DNA from: Lactobacillus gallinarum DSM 10532 = JCM 2011 | GTDB lineage: Bacteria > Bacillota > Bacilli > Lactobacillales > Lactobacillaceae | Direction of reading: 5' to 3' | NCBI RefSeq assembly: GCF_001434975.1 | Contig: NZ_AZEL01000044.1 | Span: 59,896 to 123,895, forward strand | DNA length: 64,000 nucleotides | Shown here: piece after piece, positions 8,407-16,913 of the stretch | How the letters are laid out: each line of letters begins with the position of its first letter | Position numbering within the stretch: the stretch's first letter is position 1 | Translations under genes and position numbers: made by a program | Notes under the pieces: model-generated | What the model saw: only the letters and a program-made list of their open reading frames with translations | What the model was told of the DNA's origin: nothing | Databases searched by the model: none

Positions 8407-9321
8407 TTATTTTTTCTTCAATTGATCCAAGTGTTCCTTGATCTTATCAGCTGCTGCTTCAAGTTTTTCCTTTTCTTCAGAAGTAAGCTTCAATTCAATT
8501 ACTTCTTCAATACCGTCGCGGCCAATAATTGCTGGATAGCCGATGTAAGTCTTGTATTCTGGATTATAAACTGAAACAGGACAGTATAAACGTGCATCGC
8601 TAAATACAGCTTGAACCAAACGAACTGCACAAGTAGCAATGGCATAACTAGTATAGCCTTTACCGTTTGCCACAACAAATGCGTTCTTATTTGATTGTTC
8701 ACTGATCTTTTCTTGTTCTTCATCGCCAAATAATTGGAAAGCAATCTTATTGTTAACTCTGATCGTTGACCAAGCGGTGAATTGAGAAGAACCATGTTCA
8801 CCCAAAACAAAACCTTCTACATTACGTGGATCTTGTCCTAACTTTTCACCAATAATTCTTTGTACTCTTGCAGTATCAAGGAAAGTACCAGTACCGAAGA
8901 CACGATTCTTCTTCAAACCGGAAGTTTCTTGCAAAATTTGAGTAATTGCATCACAAGGGTTAGAAATATTGATCAAAACTCCGTGGAAGCCTGATTCCTT
9001 AATATCTGCACCAACTTGTCTAGCATTTTTTGCATTTAATTCAAATTCGCCGAAACGATCGCCAGTCTTAACTGAAGCTGCAATATCACCGAAAGCAGTA
9101 ATAATAATATCGGCATCTTCAAGACCATCCCAATCTTGCTTTCTTACATTGACATAACTATCATTTCTAGCCAAAGTATCATGTAAATCATTGTATTCAG
9201 CGTTTACTTTATCTTCATTTTTGTCGATTAAAATTAAATCATCAACCATGCCATGAGTAAATAAAGTATATGCGACAGTTGCACCAACATGACCCATTCC
9301 GATAATTCCTACTGTTCTCAT
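8407..9321 (-). CDS. L-2-hydroxyacid dehydrogenase (L-2-hydroxyisocaproate/L-lactate dehydrogenase family)
   Basis: 304 residues starting MRTVGIIGMGHVGATVAY; the ATG at 9321 has AAGAAGG nine bases upstream. The N-terminal Rossmann site is GMGHVGA. Substrate residues include R in GDRF, ISNPCD and the catalytic His in GEHGSSQFTAWST. This last motif, ESGFHGVLINISNP and NGKGYTSYA resemble L-hydroxyisocaproate dehydrogenase of Weissella confusa more than classic LDH (GEHGD). It probably reduces branched 2-oxo acids from amino acid transamination, regenerating NAD+. Many genomes label such genes L-lactate dehydrogenase, and lactate activity cannot be excluded from sequence. Single gene with its own terminator. 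Confidence 0.85.
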   Translation of the reverse strand: MRTVGIIGMGHVGATVAYTLFTHGMVDDLILIDKNEDKVNAEYNDLHDTLARNDSYVNVRKQDWDGLEDADIIITAFGDIAASVKTGDRFGEFELNAKNARQVGADIKESGFHGVLINISNPCDAITQILQETSGLKKNRVFGTGTFLDTARVQRIIGEKLGQDPRNVEGFVLGEHGSSQFTAWSTIRVNNKIAFQLFGDEEQEKISEQSNKNAFVVANGKGYTSYAIATCAVRLVQAVFSDARLYCPVSVYNPEYKTYIGYPAIIGRDGIEEVIELKLTSEEKEKLEAAADKIKEHLDQLKKK

Positions 9322-9342
9322 TTTTAAAAACCTTCTTTCTAA

Positions 9343-9374
9343 CAAAAAGGGAGTTAGTTTTACCTAACTCCTCT
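9343..9374 (-). terminator. Terminator after greA
   Basis: Minus-strand hairpin GGAGTTAG/CTAACTCC with a short loop followed by CTTTTTG, just after the greA stop. Confidence 0.85.
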
Positions 9375-9383
9375 TCTCAATTA

Positions 9384-9860
9384 TTATGCTTCAACATTGT
9401 TGATTACAACGTCAAATTGGCCACCAGGAGTGGTAATTGATACAGTTTCACCCTTCTTCTTGCCCAAGAGTGCTTGTGCAATTGGTGAATCATTTGAGAT
9501 CTTGCCATTTAATGGGTCAGATTCATCACTACCTACAATAGTGTAGGTTTCAGCATCATCTGTACCAACTTCAGTATAGGTAACAGTCTTACCAACTGAA
9601 ACTTCATTAGGATCAACACTGTCAGCATCGACAACTTGTGCGTACTTAAGCATGTCTTCTACTTGAGCAATTCTGTCTTCTACGTGACTTTGTTCATCCT
9701 TAGCTGCATCGTATTCAGAATTTTCTGATAAGTCACCGAATGAACGTGCAACCTTAATACGTTCAATAACTTCTGGACGCTTAACTAATTTTAAATTCTT
9801 TAATTCTGCTTGAAGTTTTTCTTTACCTTCAGCAGTCATTGGATAAGATTTTTCAGGCAT
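9384..9860 (-). CDS. greA: Transcription elongation factor GreA
   Basis: 158 residues, normal length. An N-terminal antiparallel coiled coil (about 8-80) carries [18 protein letters not shown], which holds the acidic tip that enters the RNA polymerase secondary channel. A C-terminal FKBP-like domain follows with [18 protein letters not shown]. GreA rescues backtracked polymerase by stimulating transcript cleavage. It has its own consensus-like promoter overlapping the end of the pheT region, and a terminator, so it is a one-gene unit. Confidence 0.97.
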   Translation of the reverse strand: MPEKSYPMTAEGKEKLQAELKNLKLVKRPEVIERIKVARSFGDLSENSEYDAAKDEQSHVEDRIAQVEDMLKYAQVVDADSVDPNEVSVGKTVTYTEVGTDDAETYTIVGSDESDPLNGKISNDSPIAQALLGKKKGETVSITTPGGQFDVVINNVEA

Positions 9861-9904
9861 ATTATTTTAACTCCTCAGAAATTAAATTCTCTTTGCATTG
9901 ATCA

Positions 9905-9933
9905 ATGATATTGGTTTACACCATTAAAGTCAA
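9905..9933 (-). promoter_or_regulatory. Sigma-A type promoter of greA
   Basis: On the minus strand TTGACT (9933-9928) and TATCAT (9910-9905) are separated by exactly 17 bases, about 45 bases before the greA start. Confidence 0.7.
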
Positions 9934-9936
9934 CCA

Positions 9937-12351
9937 TTAACGTACTTTAATATCAAGATCGTTTTCAAGACCTGCTCTGATCTTGTCCATTGCATTATTT
10001 ACGACCTTATCAGTTAAAGTATCCTTTCTATTCAAGAAAGTTAAACTGTAAGCTATACTCTTCTTGCCAACTTCAATGTGACTACCCTCGTAAACATCAA
10101 TTACTTTAAGAGCTGTCAAATACTTACCAGCATTAGACTTAATGACATTTTCAACTTCTTGGTTAGTTACATCTTTATTGACTAACAATGAAAGGTCACG
10201 TTCAATTGCTGGGAACTTAGGAGCTGGAGTAGCAGTCATGCCCTTAGTAAGCATAGGAATAATTACATCTAGGTTAATTTCATAACCATAAAGTTCTGAA
10301 CCACGAAGAGCCTTGTCAGCAAGGGTTACAGCATGAGCAATCATACCGATCATACCAACATATTGCTTATCAATGTAAATAGCAGCGGTTCTAGTTGGGT
10401 GCATCCCTTTGATGCCTTCAGCCTTGTAGACTACCTTTTCGAGATCAATGCCAATTGCAGTAAATAGGTTAGTCAATTGACCTTTTACAAAGTAGAAGTC
10501 CACTTTTTGGGTTAAGTGTTGCCAGTTTTCAGCAAAGGTATTGCCTGAATATAAAGCAGCTAAATGTTCATGTTCATTAAATGTTCCACCATCATGATCA
10601 TAAACACGGCCTTGTTCAAACAATGCCAATTGGGTTTGCTTTCTAGCAAAGTTGTAGCTAGCTGCATCAACTAAACCAGTCATCAAGTTTTCACGCATAG
10701 CAGAACGACTTGAGTTAAGTGGCATTTGAACCTTAACTAAATCCTTAGGATCCTTAGTGTAGCGAACAGCCTTTTCTGGTGAAGTTAATGAGTAAGAAAT
10801 AGCTTCCATTAAGCCTTGTCCTTCGACAATAGCTTTCATACGACGCATCATTTCTTCTTTTTCTGAGTAACCACCGTGAGTTTCAGCCAAAAGTGGTTGA
10901 GTTGACTTCAAATTATCGTAACCATAGATACGACCAACTTCTTCAACTAAATCGGCAGGAATAGCAATATCCCATCTTCTATTTGGAACATGGACTGCAA
11001 TATTATCGCCATCGTGCTCAACCATGAAGCCTAAACGATCAAAAATCTTAATCATATCTTTAGCAGAAATTTCAGTACCTAAAACATGATTAATGTATGA
11101 AACAGTAGTTTTAACTACAACTGGCTTACGTTTAGTGTCAGTTGCCTTAATAATGCCTTCATCTACAGTTGCATCTGCATCATTTCTAAGCAAGAGTGCA
11201 GCCATGTTAATTGCCTTTTCAGTTCCATCCCAGTTAACGCCCTTTTCATAACGACTAGAAGCTTCTGTACGGTTTGCATGGCGAAGAGCAGCTTTTCTAA
11301 CCAAAGTAGGATCAAAAATTGCGGATTCTAAAATTACATCAGTAGTTTCAGCAGTAATTTCTGAGTTAAGTCCACCCATGACACCAGCCATCATTACAGG
11401 CTTTTCACCATCAGTAATAACGATATCATTAGGATCAAGATCTACTTCTTTTTCATTTAATAAAGTAAGCTTTTCACCCTTGTTAGCTAATCTAACTTCT
11501 AATTTTCCATTTGAGAAAGTCTTAGCATCATAGGCGTGCATTGGTTGACCAGTTAAAAGCATAATGTAATTAGTTACATCAACTACATTGTTAATTGGGC
11601 GAATGCCTGCATTCCAAAGACGTCTTTGCATCCAAAGTGGTGATGGTTGAATCTTAACGCCAGTTAATTTACGTAAGTAAAACTTAGGTGCTAACTTTTC
11701 ATCAACCTTAACATCAAGAGAATCTGTCCAGTCAGGACCATCTTCTTTTAAGAAAACATCTTCTACCTTAGGCTTTTGATCAACAATTGCACCAACTTCG
11801 TAAGCTGAGCCTTCCATACTTAAGGTATCAGCACGGTTAGGCGTAATATCGAAGTCTAAAATGTAGTCATCCATTCCAAGTGCTTCATAAACATCTTGAC
11901 CTGGCTTAACGTCTGCATCTTCTGGGAAAACATAGATTCCATCAACAAATTCTTCTGGTACTACGCTGTCACTGAAGCCAATTTCTTGCAAGCCACAGAT
12001 CATTCCGTAACTTTCCATGCCGCGAATCTTGCCCTTCTTGATCTTTTCATTGCCAGCAATACGGGCACCGTGAAGAGCAACAATTACTAATTCACCTGCA
12101 GCAACATTAGGAGCACCACAAACAATTTGAAGTGGTTCATCTTCGCCAACGTCAACATGTGTTAAATGAAGGTGTGTACCCTCAACACCCTTACAGTCAA
12201 GGACCTTACCGACAACTAACTTCTTAAGTCCTTCTTCTGGATGCTTAACGTCAGCAATTTCAACACCAGTACGGGTAATCTTTTCAGCTAAGTCGTGAGG
12301 ATCTTGATCTAAATTAAGAAAATCTTGTAACCAATTGTATGAAACTAACAT
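9937..12351 (-). CDS. pheT: Phenylalanyl-tRNA synthetase beta subunit
   Basis: 804 residues, full length. Order: N-terminal tRNA-binding OB fold (about 40-150, GKVLDCKGVEGTHLHLTHVD), B3/B4 editing domain with RPINNVVDVTNY and GQPMHAYDA, B5 domain, the catalytic-like core (ALRHANRTEASSRYEKG, LSLLVNKDVTNQEVENVI), and the C-terminal FDX anticodon-binding fold. With PheS it forms the alpha2-beta2 enzyme that charges tRNA-Phe and edits misacylated Tyr. The start is 3 bases after the pheS stop, so the pair is coupled and under the T-box ahead of pheS. Confidence 0.97.
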   Translation of the reverse strand: MLVSYNWLQDFLNLDQDPHDLAEKITRTGVEIADVKHPEEGLKKLVVGKVLDCKGVEGTHLHLTHVDVGEDEPLQIVCGAPNVAAGELVIVALHGARIAGNEKIKKGKIRGMESYGMICGLQEIGFSDSVVPEEFVDGIYVFPEDADVKPGQDVYEALGMDDYILDFDITPNRADTLSMEGSAYEVGAIVDQKPKVEDVFLKEDGPDWTDSLDVKVDEKLAPKFYLRKLTGVKIQPSPLWMQRRLWNAGIRPINNVVDVTNYIMLLTGQPMHAYDAKTFSNGKLEVRLANKGEKLTLLNEKEVDLDPNDIVITDGEKPVMMAGVMGGLNSEITAETTDVILESAIFDPTLVRKAALRHANRTEASSRYEKGVNWDGTEKAINMAALLLRNDADATVDEGIIKATDTKRKPVVVKTTVSYINHVLGTEISAKDMIKIFDRLGFMVEHDGDNIAVHVPNRRWDIAIPADLVEEVGRIYGYDNLKSTQPLLAETHGGYSEKEEMMRRMKAIVEGQGLMEAISYSLTSPEKAVRYTKDPKDLVKVQMPLNSSRSAMRENLMTGLVDAASYNFARKQTQLALFEQGRVYDHDGGTFNEHEHLAALYSGNTFAENWQHLTQKVDFYFVKGQLTNLFTAIGIDLEKVVYKAEGIKGMHPTRTAAIYIDKQYVGMIGMIAHAVTLADKALRGSELYGYEINLDVIIPMLTKGMTATPAPKFPAIERDLSLLVNKDVTNQEVENVIKSNAGKYLTALKVIDVYEGSHIEVGKKSIAYSLTFLNRKDTLTDKVVNNAMDKIRAGLENDLDIKVR

Positions 12352-12354
12352 AAA

Positions 12355-13404
12355 TTAATTTTCCTCCTTGCGGAATTGCTTCAAGAAACGAACATCGTTA
12401 GTGTAGAAATCACGAATATCGTCAATACCGTACTTCAAAATTGCAAAACGGTCTAATCCTAAACCAAAGGCAAAACCACCATAAACAGTTGAATCAATAC
12501 CAGCATTTTCTAATACGTTAGGGTGAACCATACCAGCACCTAATACTTCGATCCAACCAGTGTATTTACAAATTGGACAGCCCTTACCATCACAGTTAAA
12601 GCAAGATACGTCCATTTCAACTGATGGTTCAGTGAATGGGAAGTAACTTGGGCGAAGACGAGTAGCTCTATCTTGACCGAAGACATGCTTAGCAATCATT
12701 TCAAGAGTACCCTTTAAATCACTCATTGTAACGTTCTTATCTACTACTAAACCTTCCATTTGCATGAATTGGTGTGAGTGAGTGGCATCATCATCATCAC
12801 GACGGTATACCTTACCAGGACCAACCATCTTAAGCGGACTCTTAGAAAAATCATGCTTTTCTAACACTCTTGCTTGGTCACCTGAAGTTTGGGTTCTAAG
12901 CAAGTCTTCACTATCAATGTAGAAAGTAGCTTGCATATCACGTGCTGGGTGATCCTTTGGCAAATTCATCATTTCAAAACAGTAGTGATCAGTTTCAATT
13001 TCAGGACCTTGTACTACCTTGTAACCCATACCGATAAAGTAACTTTCCAAATCATCCAAAATAACATTAATTGGGTGCTTTGAACCTAAATGTCCTTCAC
13101 AACCTGGCAAAGTAACATCAATTTTTTCATCTTCAAGCTTTTTTACTAAAACTGCTTTAACGATTTCAGCCTTAGTAGCATCTAATTGCTTGTTAAATAA
13201 ATCGCGTAGTTCATTAACCTTTTGTCCGACTTCGCGTCTGTTTTCTGGTGCAACATCACGCATAGAGTGCAAAATCTTAGTTAATTCACCCTTACGTCCA
13301 ACTAATTCAACTCTGACTTTATTCAAAGTCTGTTCATCAGTAGCCTTTTTGATTTCTTCAAGACCTTGCTCATGAAGCTCTTTTAACTTATCAAATAAGT
13401 CCAT
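12355..13404 (-). CDS. pheS: Phenylalanyl-tRNA synthetase alpha subunit
   Basis: 349 residues. An N-terminal coiled-coil arm (about 1-85) binds tRNA. The class II catalytic core has motif 1 [19 protein letters not shown], motif 2 near [20 protein letters not shown], and motif 3 [19 protein letters not shown]. It activates phenylalanine and contacts PheT in the holoenzyme. The gene follows a T-box leader whose terminator ends about 20 bases before the start, so transcription should rise when uncharged tRNA-Phe accumulates. Confidence 0.97.
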   Translation of the reverse strand: MDLFDKLKELHEQGLEEIKKATDEQTLNKVRVELVGRKGELTKILHSMRDVAPENRREVGQKVNELRDLFNKQLDATKAEIVKAVLVKKLEDEKIDVTLPGCEGHLGSKHPINVILDDLESYFIGMGYKVVQGPEIETDHYCFEMMNLPKDHPARDMQATFYIDSEDLLRTQTSGDQARVLEKHDFSKSPLKMVGPGKVYRRDDDDATHSHQFMQMEGLVVDKNVTMSDLKGTLEMIAKHVFGQDRATRLRPSYFPFTEPSVEMDVSCFNCDGKGCPICKYTGWIEVLGAGMVHPNVLENAGIDSTVYGGFAFGLGLDRFAILKYGIDDIRDFYTNDVRFLKQFRKEEN

Positions 13405-13423
13405 TAATTCTTTCCTTTCAAAA

Positions 13424-13660
13424 CAAAAAAGCTCCGTCCCTCAATAGGGACGAAGCGTCGCGGTACCACCCTAGTTTGGACATTATCTGCCCACACTCAA
13501 GTTTTCGTTAACGGTGAAATACCGGAATTGATTAGATTCTACTCCCAAGATGAAATTCACAATTAACTATTCTATCTTCTCTTTCAGCTTATTAAAGAAG
13601 ATTCTCTGTTCAGATAATTAACTGTTACTAGTCTTGATCTCAGTAATTAACTATTATGAT
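13424..13660 (-). promoter_or_regulatory. T-box leader controlling pheST
   Basis: The minus strand carries the T-box core AGGGTGGTACCGCG (13459-13473). A terminator follows: stem GCTTCGTCCC/GGGACGGAGC (13431-13456) then six T. The upstream region can form stem I with paired tracts around 13565-13660. A TTC triplet (13554-13552) is a possible phenylalanine specifier, though I could not fold the loop with certainty. T-boxes bind uncharged tRNA and switch to the antiterminator; the target here should be tRNA-Phe. Confidence 0.9.
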
Positions 13661-13688
13661 ATTTCTTTTTGCTTGTTCTTGCAAGTCT

Positions 13689-14039
13689 TTAAGCCCATTT
13701 ATCGGCCCAATTATGTACTTGATCAAAGACTGGTTTAAGTTCTACCCCTTTTTCAGTTAAACCATAGGAAATAATCCCTGTCTCCTTATCAACACTTCTT
13801 TTAACAATATCATCTTTTTCGAGTTCTTTAAGTCGTTCTACTAAAACTCGATCTGAACATGCCTCAATGCAGCGAGCCAAGTCTTTAAAACGCATATCTT
13901 CTGTATCACATAATGAACTAATAATTAAGCCGTTCCATTTTTTGCCAATTATTTGAAAAGCATTGATAAAATGACCACATAATTCGTAGTCTTCGGGTTT
14001 ACAAGGAGCGCTCTCCTTTTTTTCTTTGACTTCTTGCAT
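13689..14039 (-). CDS. HxlR family winged-helix transcriptional regulator
   Basis: 116 residues from the ATG at 14039, which has GGAGG eight bases upstream. The winged helix is clear: IIGKKWNGLIISSL (helix 1), MRFKDLARCIEACSDRVLVE (recognition region), LKELEKDDIVKRSVDK and ISYGLTEKGVEL (wing). HxlR regulators sense small molecules or thiol stress. Four cysteines (after EKKESAP, in YELCGH, SSLCDT and RCIEAC) make redox sensing possible but unproven. The target gene is not evident; neighbours are the pheST T-box and an rRNA methyltransferase. Confidence 0.88.
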   Translation of the reverse strand: MQEVKEKKESAPCKPEDYELCGHFINAFQIIGKKWNGLIISSLCDTEDMRFKDLARCIEACSDRVLVERLKELEKDDIVKRSVDKETGIISYGLTEKGVELKPVFDQVHNWADKWA

Positions 14040-14127
14040 AAGTAAATTCCTCCATAACCATATATTATATTTTTGTTTTACTCTGACCATAAGTTATTAT
14101 ATGAAATTCACTTACTAAATACAAGTG

Positions 14128-14895
14128 CTATGCAAAGTAATAAATCATAATTCCTGCTGCTACGGCCGCATTCAAGGATTCTGCCTTGCCTTTAATTGGA
14201 ATATACAATTTTTCATCGCTTAAGCTGGCAATCGTAGAGCTAACACCATGAGCTTCATTACCAATAATTAAAGCAAGTTGTGGTACTTTATCAAAATCAG
14301 GCAATTGTTTAGCAGTCTTATCTAACATACTTGCATAAACGGGAATTGCCGCATCTTGAAAATCAGTGATGACATCAGCCAAATCACGCTTAATCAAATC
14401 AATGTGGAATTGGCTGCCTTGCATTGCTCGCTGGGTCTTAGGGTTATACAAATCTGCACTTTCTGGAGAAAGTACCACCCCATCAAAGCCAGCTGCATCA
14501 GCTGTTCTAATGATTGTTCCAACATTACCTGGGTCTGCTAAATTATCAAGTAAAACCCACTTACCATAATTAAATGGAAATTCACGAGGTTGATCAATTT
14601 TTAGTACCATAAAAATTTCTTGTGAATTCTTGGTACTGCTTAAATGACGCGCAATCGCTTTATTGATCAAAATTACATTCTTACCACTTAGATCGACATC
14701 ATAGTCTTCCTCTGCCTTATCGAGAGCTTCTTCAGTACCCAAGAGATATTGATACTTTTTACCAGATTTAATGGCTTCATCAAACAAATGAAAACCTTCA
14801 ATTAAGTAGCGGCCTTCTTCATCTCGATACTTCTTCTGCTTTAACTTAGCTAACTTTTTAACCGTTGCATTATTAACTGAACTAATTTGTTGCAT
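14128..14895 (-). CDS. TrmH/SpoU family RNA 2'-O-methyltransferase
   Basis: 255 residues from MQQISSVNNATVKKLAKL; the ATG at 14895 has AAAGGAG upstream. An N-terminal substrate-binding domain (about 15-95) precedes a SPOUT knot with motif 1 LADPGNVGTIIRTADAAGF, motif 2 LIIGNEAHGVS and motif 3 IPIKGKAESLNAAVAAGI. It probably methylates ribose in 23S rRNA using S-adenosylmethionine, like YsgA; the exact nucleotide is unknown. It is divergent from the acylphosphatase gene, as in several lactobacilli and B. subtilis relatives. Confidence 0.92.
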   Translation of the reverse strand: MQQISSVNNATVKKLAKLKQKKYRDEEGRYLIEGFHLFDEAIKSGKKYQYLLGTEEALDKAEEDYDVDLSGKNVILINKAIARHLSSTKNSQEIFMVLKIDQPREFPFNYGKWVLLDNLADPGNVGTIIRTADAAGFDGVVLSPESADLYNPKTQRAMQGSQFHIDLIKRDLADVITDFQDAAIPVYASMLDKTAKQLPDFDKVPQLALIIGNEAHGVSSTIASLSDEKLYIPIKGKAESLNAAVAAGIMIYYFA

Positions 14896-14993
14896 ATGTT
14901 TCTCCTTTTTTAATCCTTTTCTATTATAAAGTATAATGAGCATAGAACATGTTAAAATTAAAAATGAAATTGATTTTTAAGAAGGAAAATACT

Positions 14994-15266
14994 ATGGAAA
15001 CAAGAAAATTAACTGTCTCTGGTTTAGTACAAGGCGTTGGCTTTCGCTGGAGCACTACGGCACTAGCAAATAAAATGAACATCCCTGGTACTGTTAAAAA
15101 TAATTCGGATGGCACTGTTACTATTTACTTACAAAGTACTCCCGATAAAATTGATCATTTTATTGAAAAACTACCATCTGCATCAGGATTCGCTCATATT
15201 GAAAATATTGCACAAGAATCTATCCCAAATGTGGAACAAATGCATGATTTTCATGTATTATATTAG
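14994..15266 (+). CDS. acyP: Acylphosphatase
   Basis: 90 residues, typical length. The ATG at 14994 follows GAAGGA. Active-site features are VQGVGFRW (phosphate loop with catalytic Arg) and the Asn in VKNNSDGTV. It hydrolyses acyl phosphates such as acetyl or carbamoyl phosphate. It precedes the membrane insertase gene by 46 bases on the same strand and may share a transcript with it. Confidence 0.95.
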   Translation: METRKLTVSGLVQGVGFRWSTTALANKMNIPGTVKNNSDGTVTIYLQSTPDKIDHFIEKLPSASGFAHIENIAQESIPNVEQMHDFHVLY

Positions 15267-15312
15267 AGATGCATATTTTATTTACTATAGAAACTAAGTG
15301 GTGATTTATTTA

Positions 15313-16275
15313 ATGAAGAAAATCAAAAGATATACGGGAGTCTTAGCACTTTTAGTAGTTACTGCTCTTGTATTAAGTGCTTGTGGTGCTACAAATAATC
15401 CTAATGTTGCACCTCATAGTGGCATTTATGGTTGGGTTTACCAATGGCTAGGCCGACCATTACAAAATATCATGATTCACACGGCTCATATGGTCGGTGG
15501 TGACAACGGCGCAGGTTGGGGTATTGTGATTATTACCGTCGTTGTTCGTTTAATCTTAATGCCTTTAATGCTTGTTCAACAAAACAAGAGTGTGCGTCAA
15601 CAAGAAAAGATGGCTCGTTTGCAACCACAAATGAAGTTAATCCAAACTGCAATGAAGCATAAAGGAATTACTCCTCAACAACAAATGACCTTGTCAGGTT
15701 GGCAAAGAGAACTTTATTCTAAGAATGAAATGTCATTAACTGGCGGGATTGGTTGTTTGCCATTGATCATTCAGTTGCCAATTATGTGGGGAATTTATCA
15801 AGCGGTATTCTACTCACCACAATTGGCTCACTCAACTTTCTTTGGCATTTCACTTAGTCAAAAGTCAGTTGTGTTAGCGATTGTTGCGACTATCTTTACG
15901 GTAATTCAAGGATACATTTCATTAATCGGTATTCCTGAAGAACAAAAGAAGACCATGCAATCAATGATGATCTTCAACCCAATTATGACTTTATTCTTCA
16001 GTTTATCCTTCTCAGGCGCTTTAGCATTATACTGGGCAGCCGGTAACTTAGTAATGATTATTCAACAAATCATTGTTACCTTCATTCTTACACCTAGCGT
16101 TAAGAAACATGTGGCTGATGAATTAAAGGATAAGCCGGTTGAAATTGTAGTTACTAAAGAAAAAGTTGCCGATTTGTTTGATACTAATTCTGGTAATAGC
16201 ACTACTAGTCAAGCAAAGAAGGAATTGCACCAAGACTTACGTAACCGCAATAAGGGTAAGCAAAAACGTAAATAA
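15313..16275 (+). CDS. yidC: Membrane protein insertase YidC/OxaA (lipoprotein)
   Basis: 320 residues from MKKIKRYTGVLALLVVTALV. A lipoprotein signal ends with the lipobox LSAC, so the mature form starts with a diacylglyceryl Cys. Five membrane helices follow, with AGWGIVIITVVVRLILMPLM (including the groove Arg) and GCLPLIIQLPIMWGIYQAVF. The C-terminus is basic (RNRNKGKQKRK), as in Gram-positive SpoIIIJ-type insertases that bind ribosomes. It inserts small membrane proteins alone or with SecYEG. Usually one of two paralogues in lactobacilli. Confidence 0.95.
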   Translation: MKKIKRYTGVLALLVVTALVLSACGATNNPNVAPHSGIYGWVYQWLGRPLQNIMIHTAHMVGGDNGAGWGIVIITVVVRLILMPLMLVQQNKSVRQQEKMARLQPQMKLIQTAMKHKGITPQQQMTLSGWQRELYSKNEMSLTGGIGCLPLIIQLPIMWGIYQAVFYSPQLAHSTFFGISLSQKSVVLAIVATIFTVIQGYISLIGIPEEQKKTMQSMMIFNPIMTLFFSLSFSGALALYWAAGNLVMIIQQIIVTFILTPSVKKHVADELKDKPVEIVVTKEKVADLFDTNSGNSTTSQAKKELHQDLRNRNKGKQKRK

Positions 16276-16279
16276 TAAA

Positions 16280-16310
16280 ATGGAGTCAGGATTTTTCCTG
16301 GCTTTTTTAA
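16280..16310 (+). terminator. Terminator after yidC
   Basis: Hairpin AGTCAGGA/TCCTGGCT with a TTTT loop then a T-run, starting a few bases after the yidC stop. Confidence 0.8.
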
Positions 16311-16324
16311 TAAGGAAAAACTTT

Positions 16325-16813
16325 ATGAACAGCAAAGAATTACTTAGTTTATTAGACAAGCATGATGTTACTTATCAGACATTTACTCATCCTGCGGTCT
16401 CAACCTGTGAAGAAGCAGACCAATATTTAAAAGATAGAACTTTCGCTAAATGTAAAAATCTTTTTATTAAAACGCGAGATAAAAAATCATATTTTTTAAT
16501 AACGCTTCCTGAAAATAAAAAAATAGATTGGAAGAAAGCAGAAAAAGAATTATTTACTTCTAGTTTAACTATGGCTAATGAAGATGAATTAATGAACAAA
16601 TTAAAGGTAAAAAGAGGTTTAGTATCTCCGTTCAGCCTTTTAAACGATCAAACTAATACAATTCCATTAGTCATTGATCAAGAAGCGATGGAAGAAAATA
16701 ATTTTGTTGGTGTGCACCCTAATGACAATACTAAAACGATTAGTCTGCAATGGATCGATTTAACACGTATTTTGAGTAGCTATGGGCATTTGGTTGAAGA
16801 AAGAGCGTTTTAG
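16325..16813 (+). CDS. YbaK/ProX-type aminoacyl-tRNA deacylase
   Basis: 162 residues from MNSKELLSLLDKHDVTYQTF. The YbaK/prolyl-tRNA-editing fold shows as HPAVSTCEEADQYLKDR, the catalytic-region Lys in CKNLFIKTRDKKSYFLI, VKRGLVSPFSLLND and GVHPNDNTKTISLQW. Stand-alone members (PrdX/ProXp) remove Ala or Cys from mischarged tRNA-Pro in trans. Which tRNA is the substrate cannot be read from sequence. Its ribosome site (AAGGAAAA) overlaps the tail of the yidC terminator. Confidence 0.88.
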   Translation: MNSKELLSLLDKHDVTYQTFTHPAVSTCEEADQYLKDRTFAKCKNLFIKTRDKKSYFLITLPENKKIDWKKAEKELFTSSLTMANEDELMNKLKVKRGLVSPFSLLNDQTNTIPLVIDQEAMEENNFVGVHPNDNTKTISLQWIDLTRILSSYGHLVEERAF

Positions 16814-16837
16814 GTAGAAAAAATTACGATTATAAAC

Positions 16838-16894
16838 TAAAAAGAGATTGATATATCTAACGTTTTTATAACGCAGATATTCAATCTCTTTTAC
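16838..16894. terminator. Bidirectional terminator between ybaK-like gene and adhesin remnant
   Basis: A long stem pairs AAAAGAGATTGATATATCT with AGATATTCAATCTCTTTT around an AT-rich loop, with A-run and T-run on the two sides. It can serve both convergent units. Confidence 0.85.
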
Positions 16895-16913
16895 ATTATT
16901 AAGGATTTATTCT

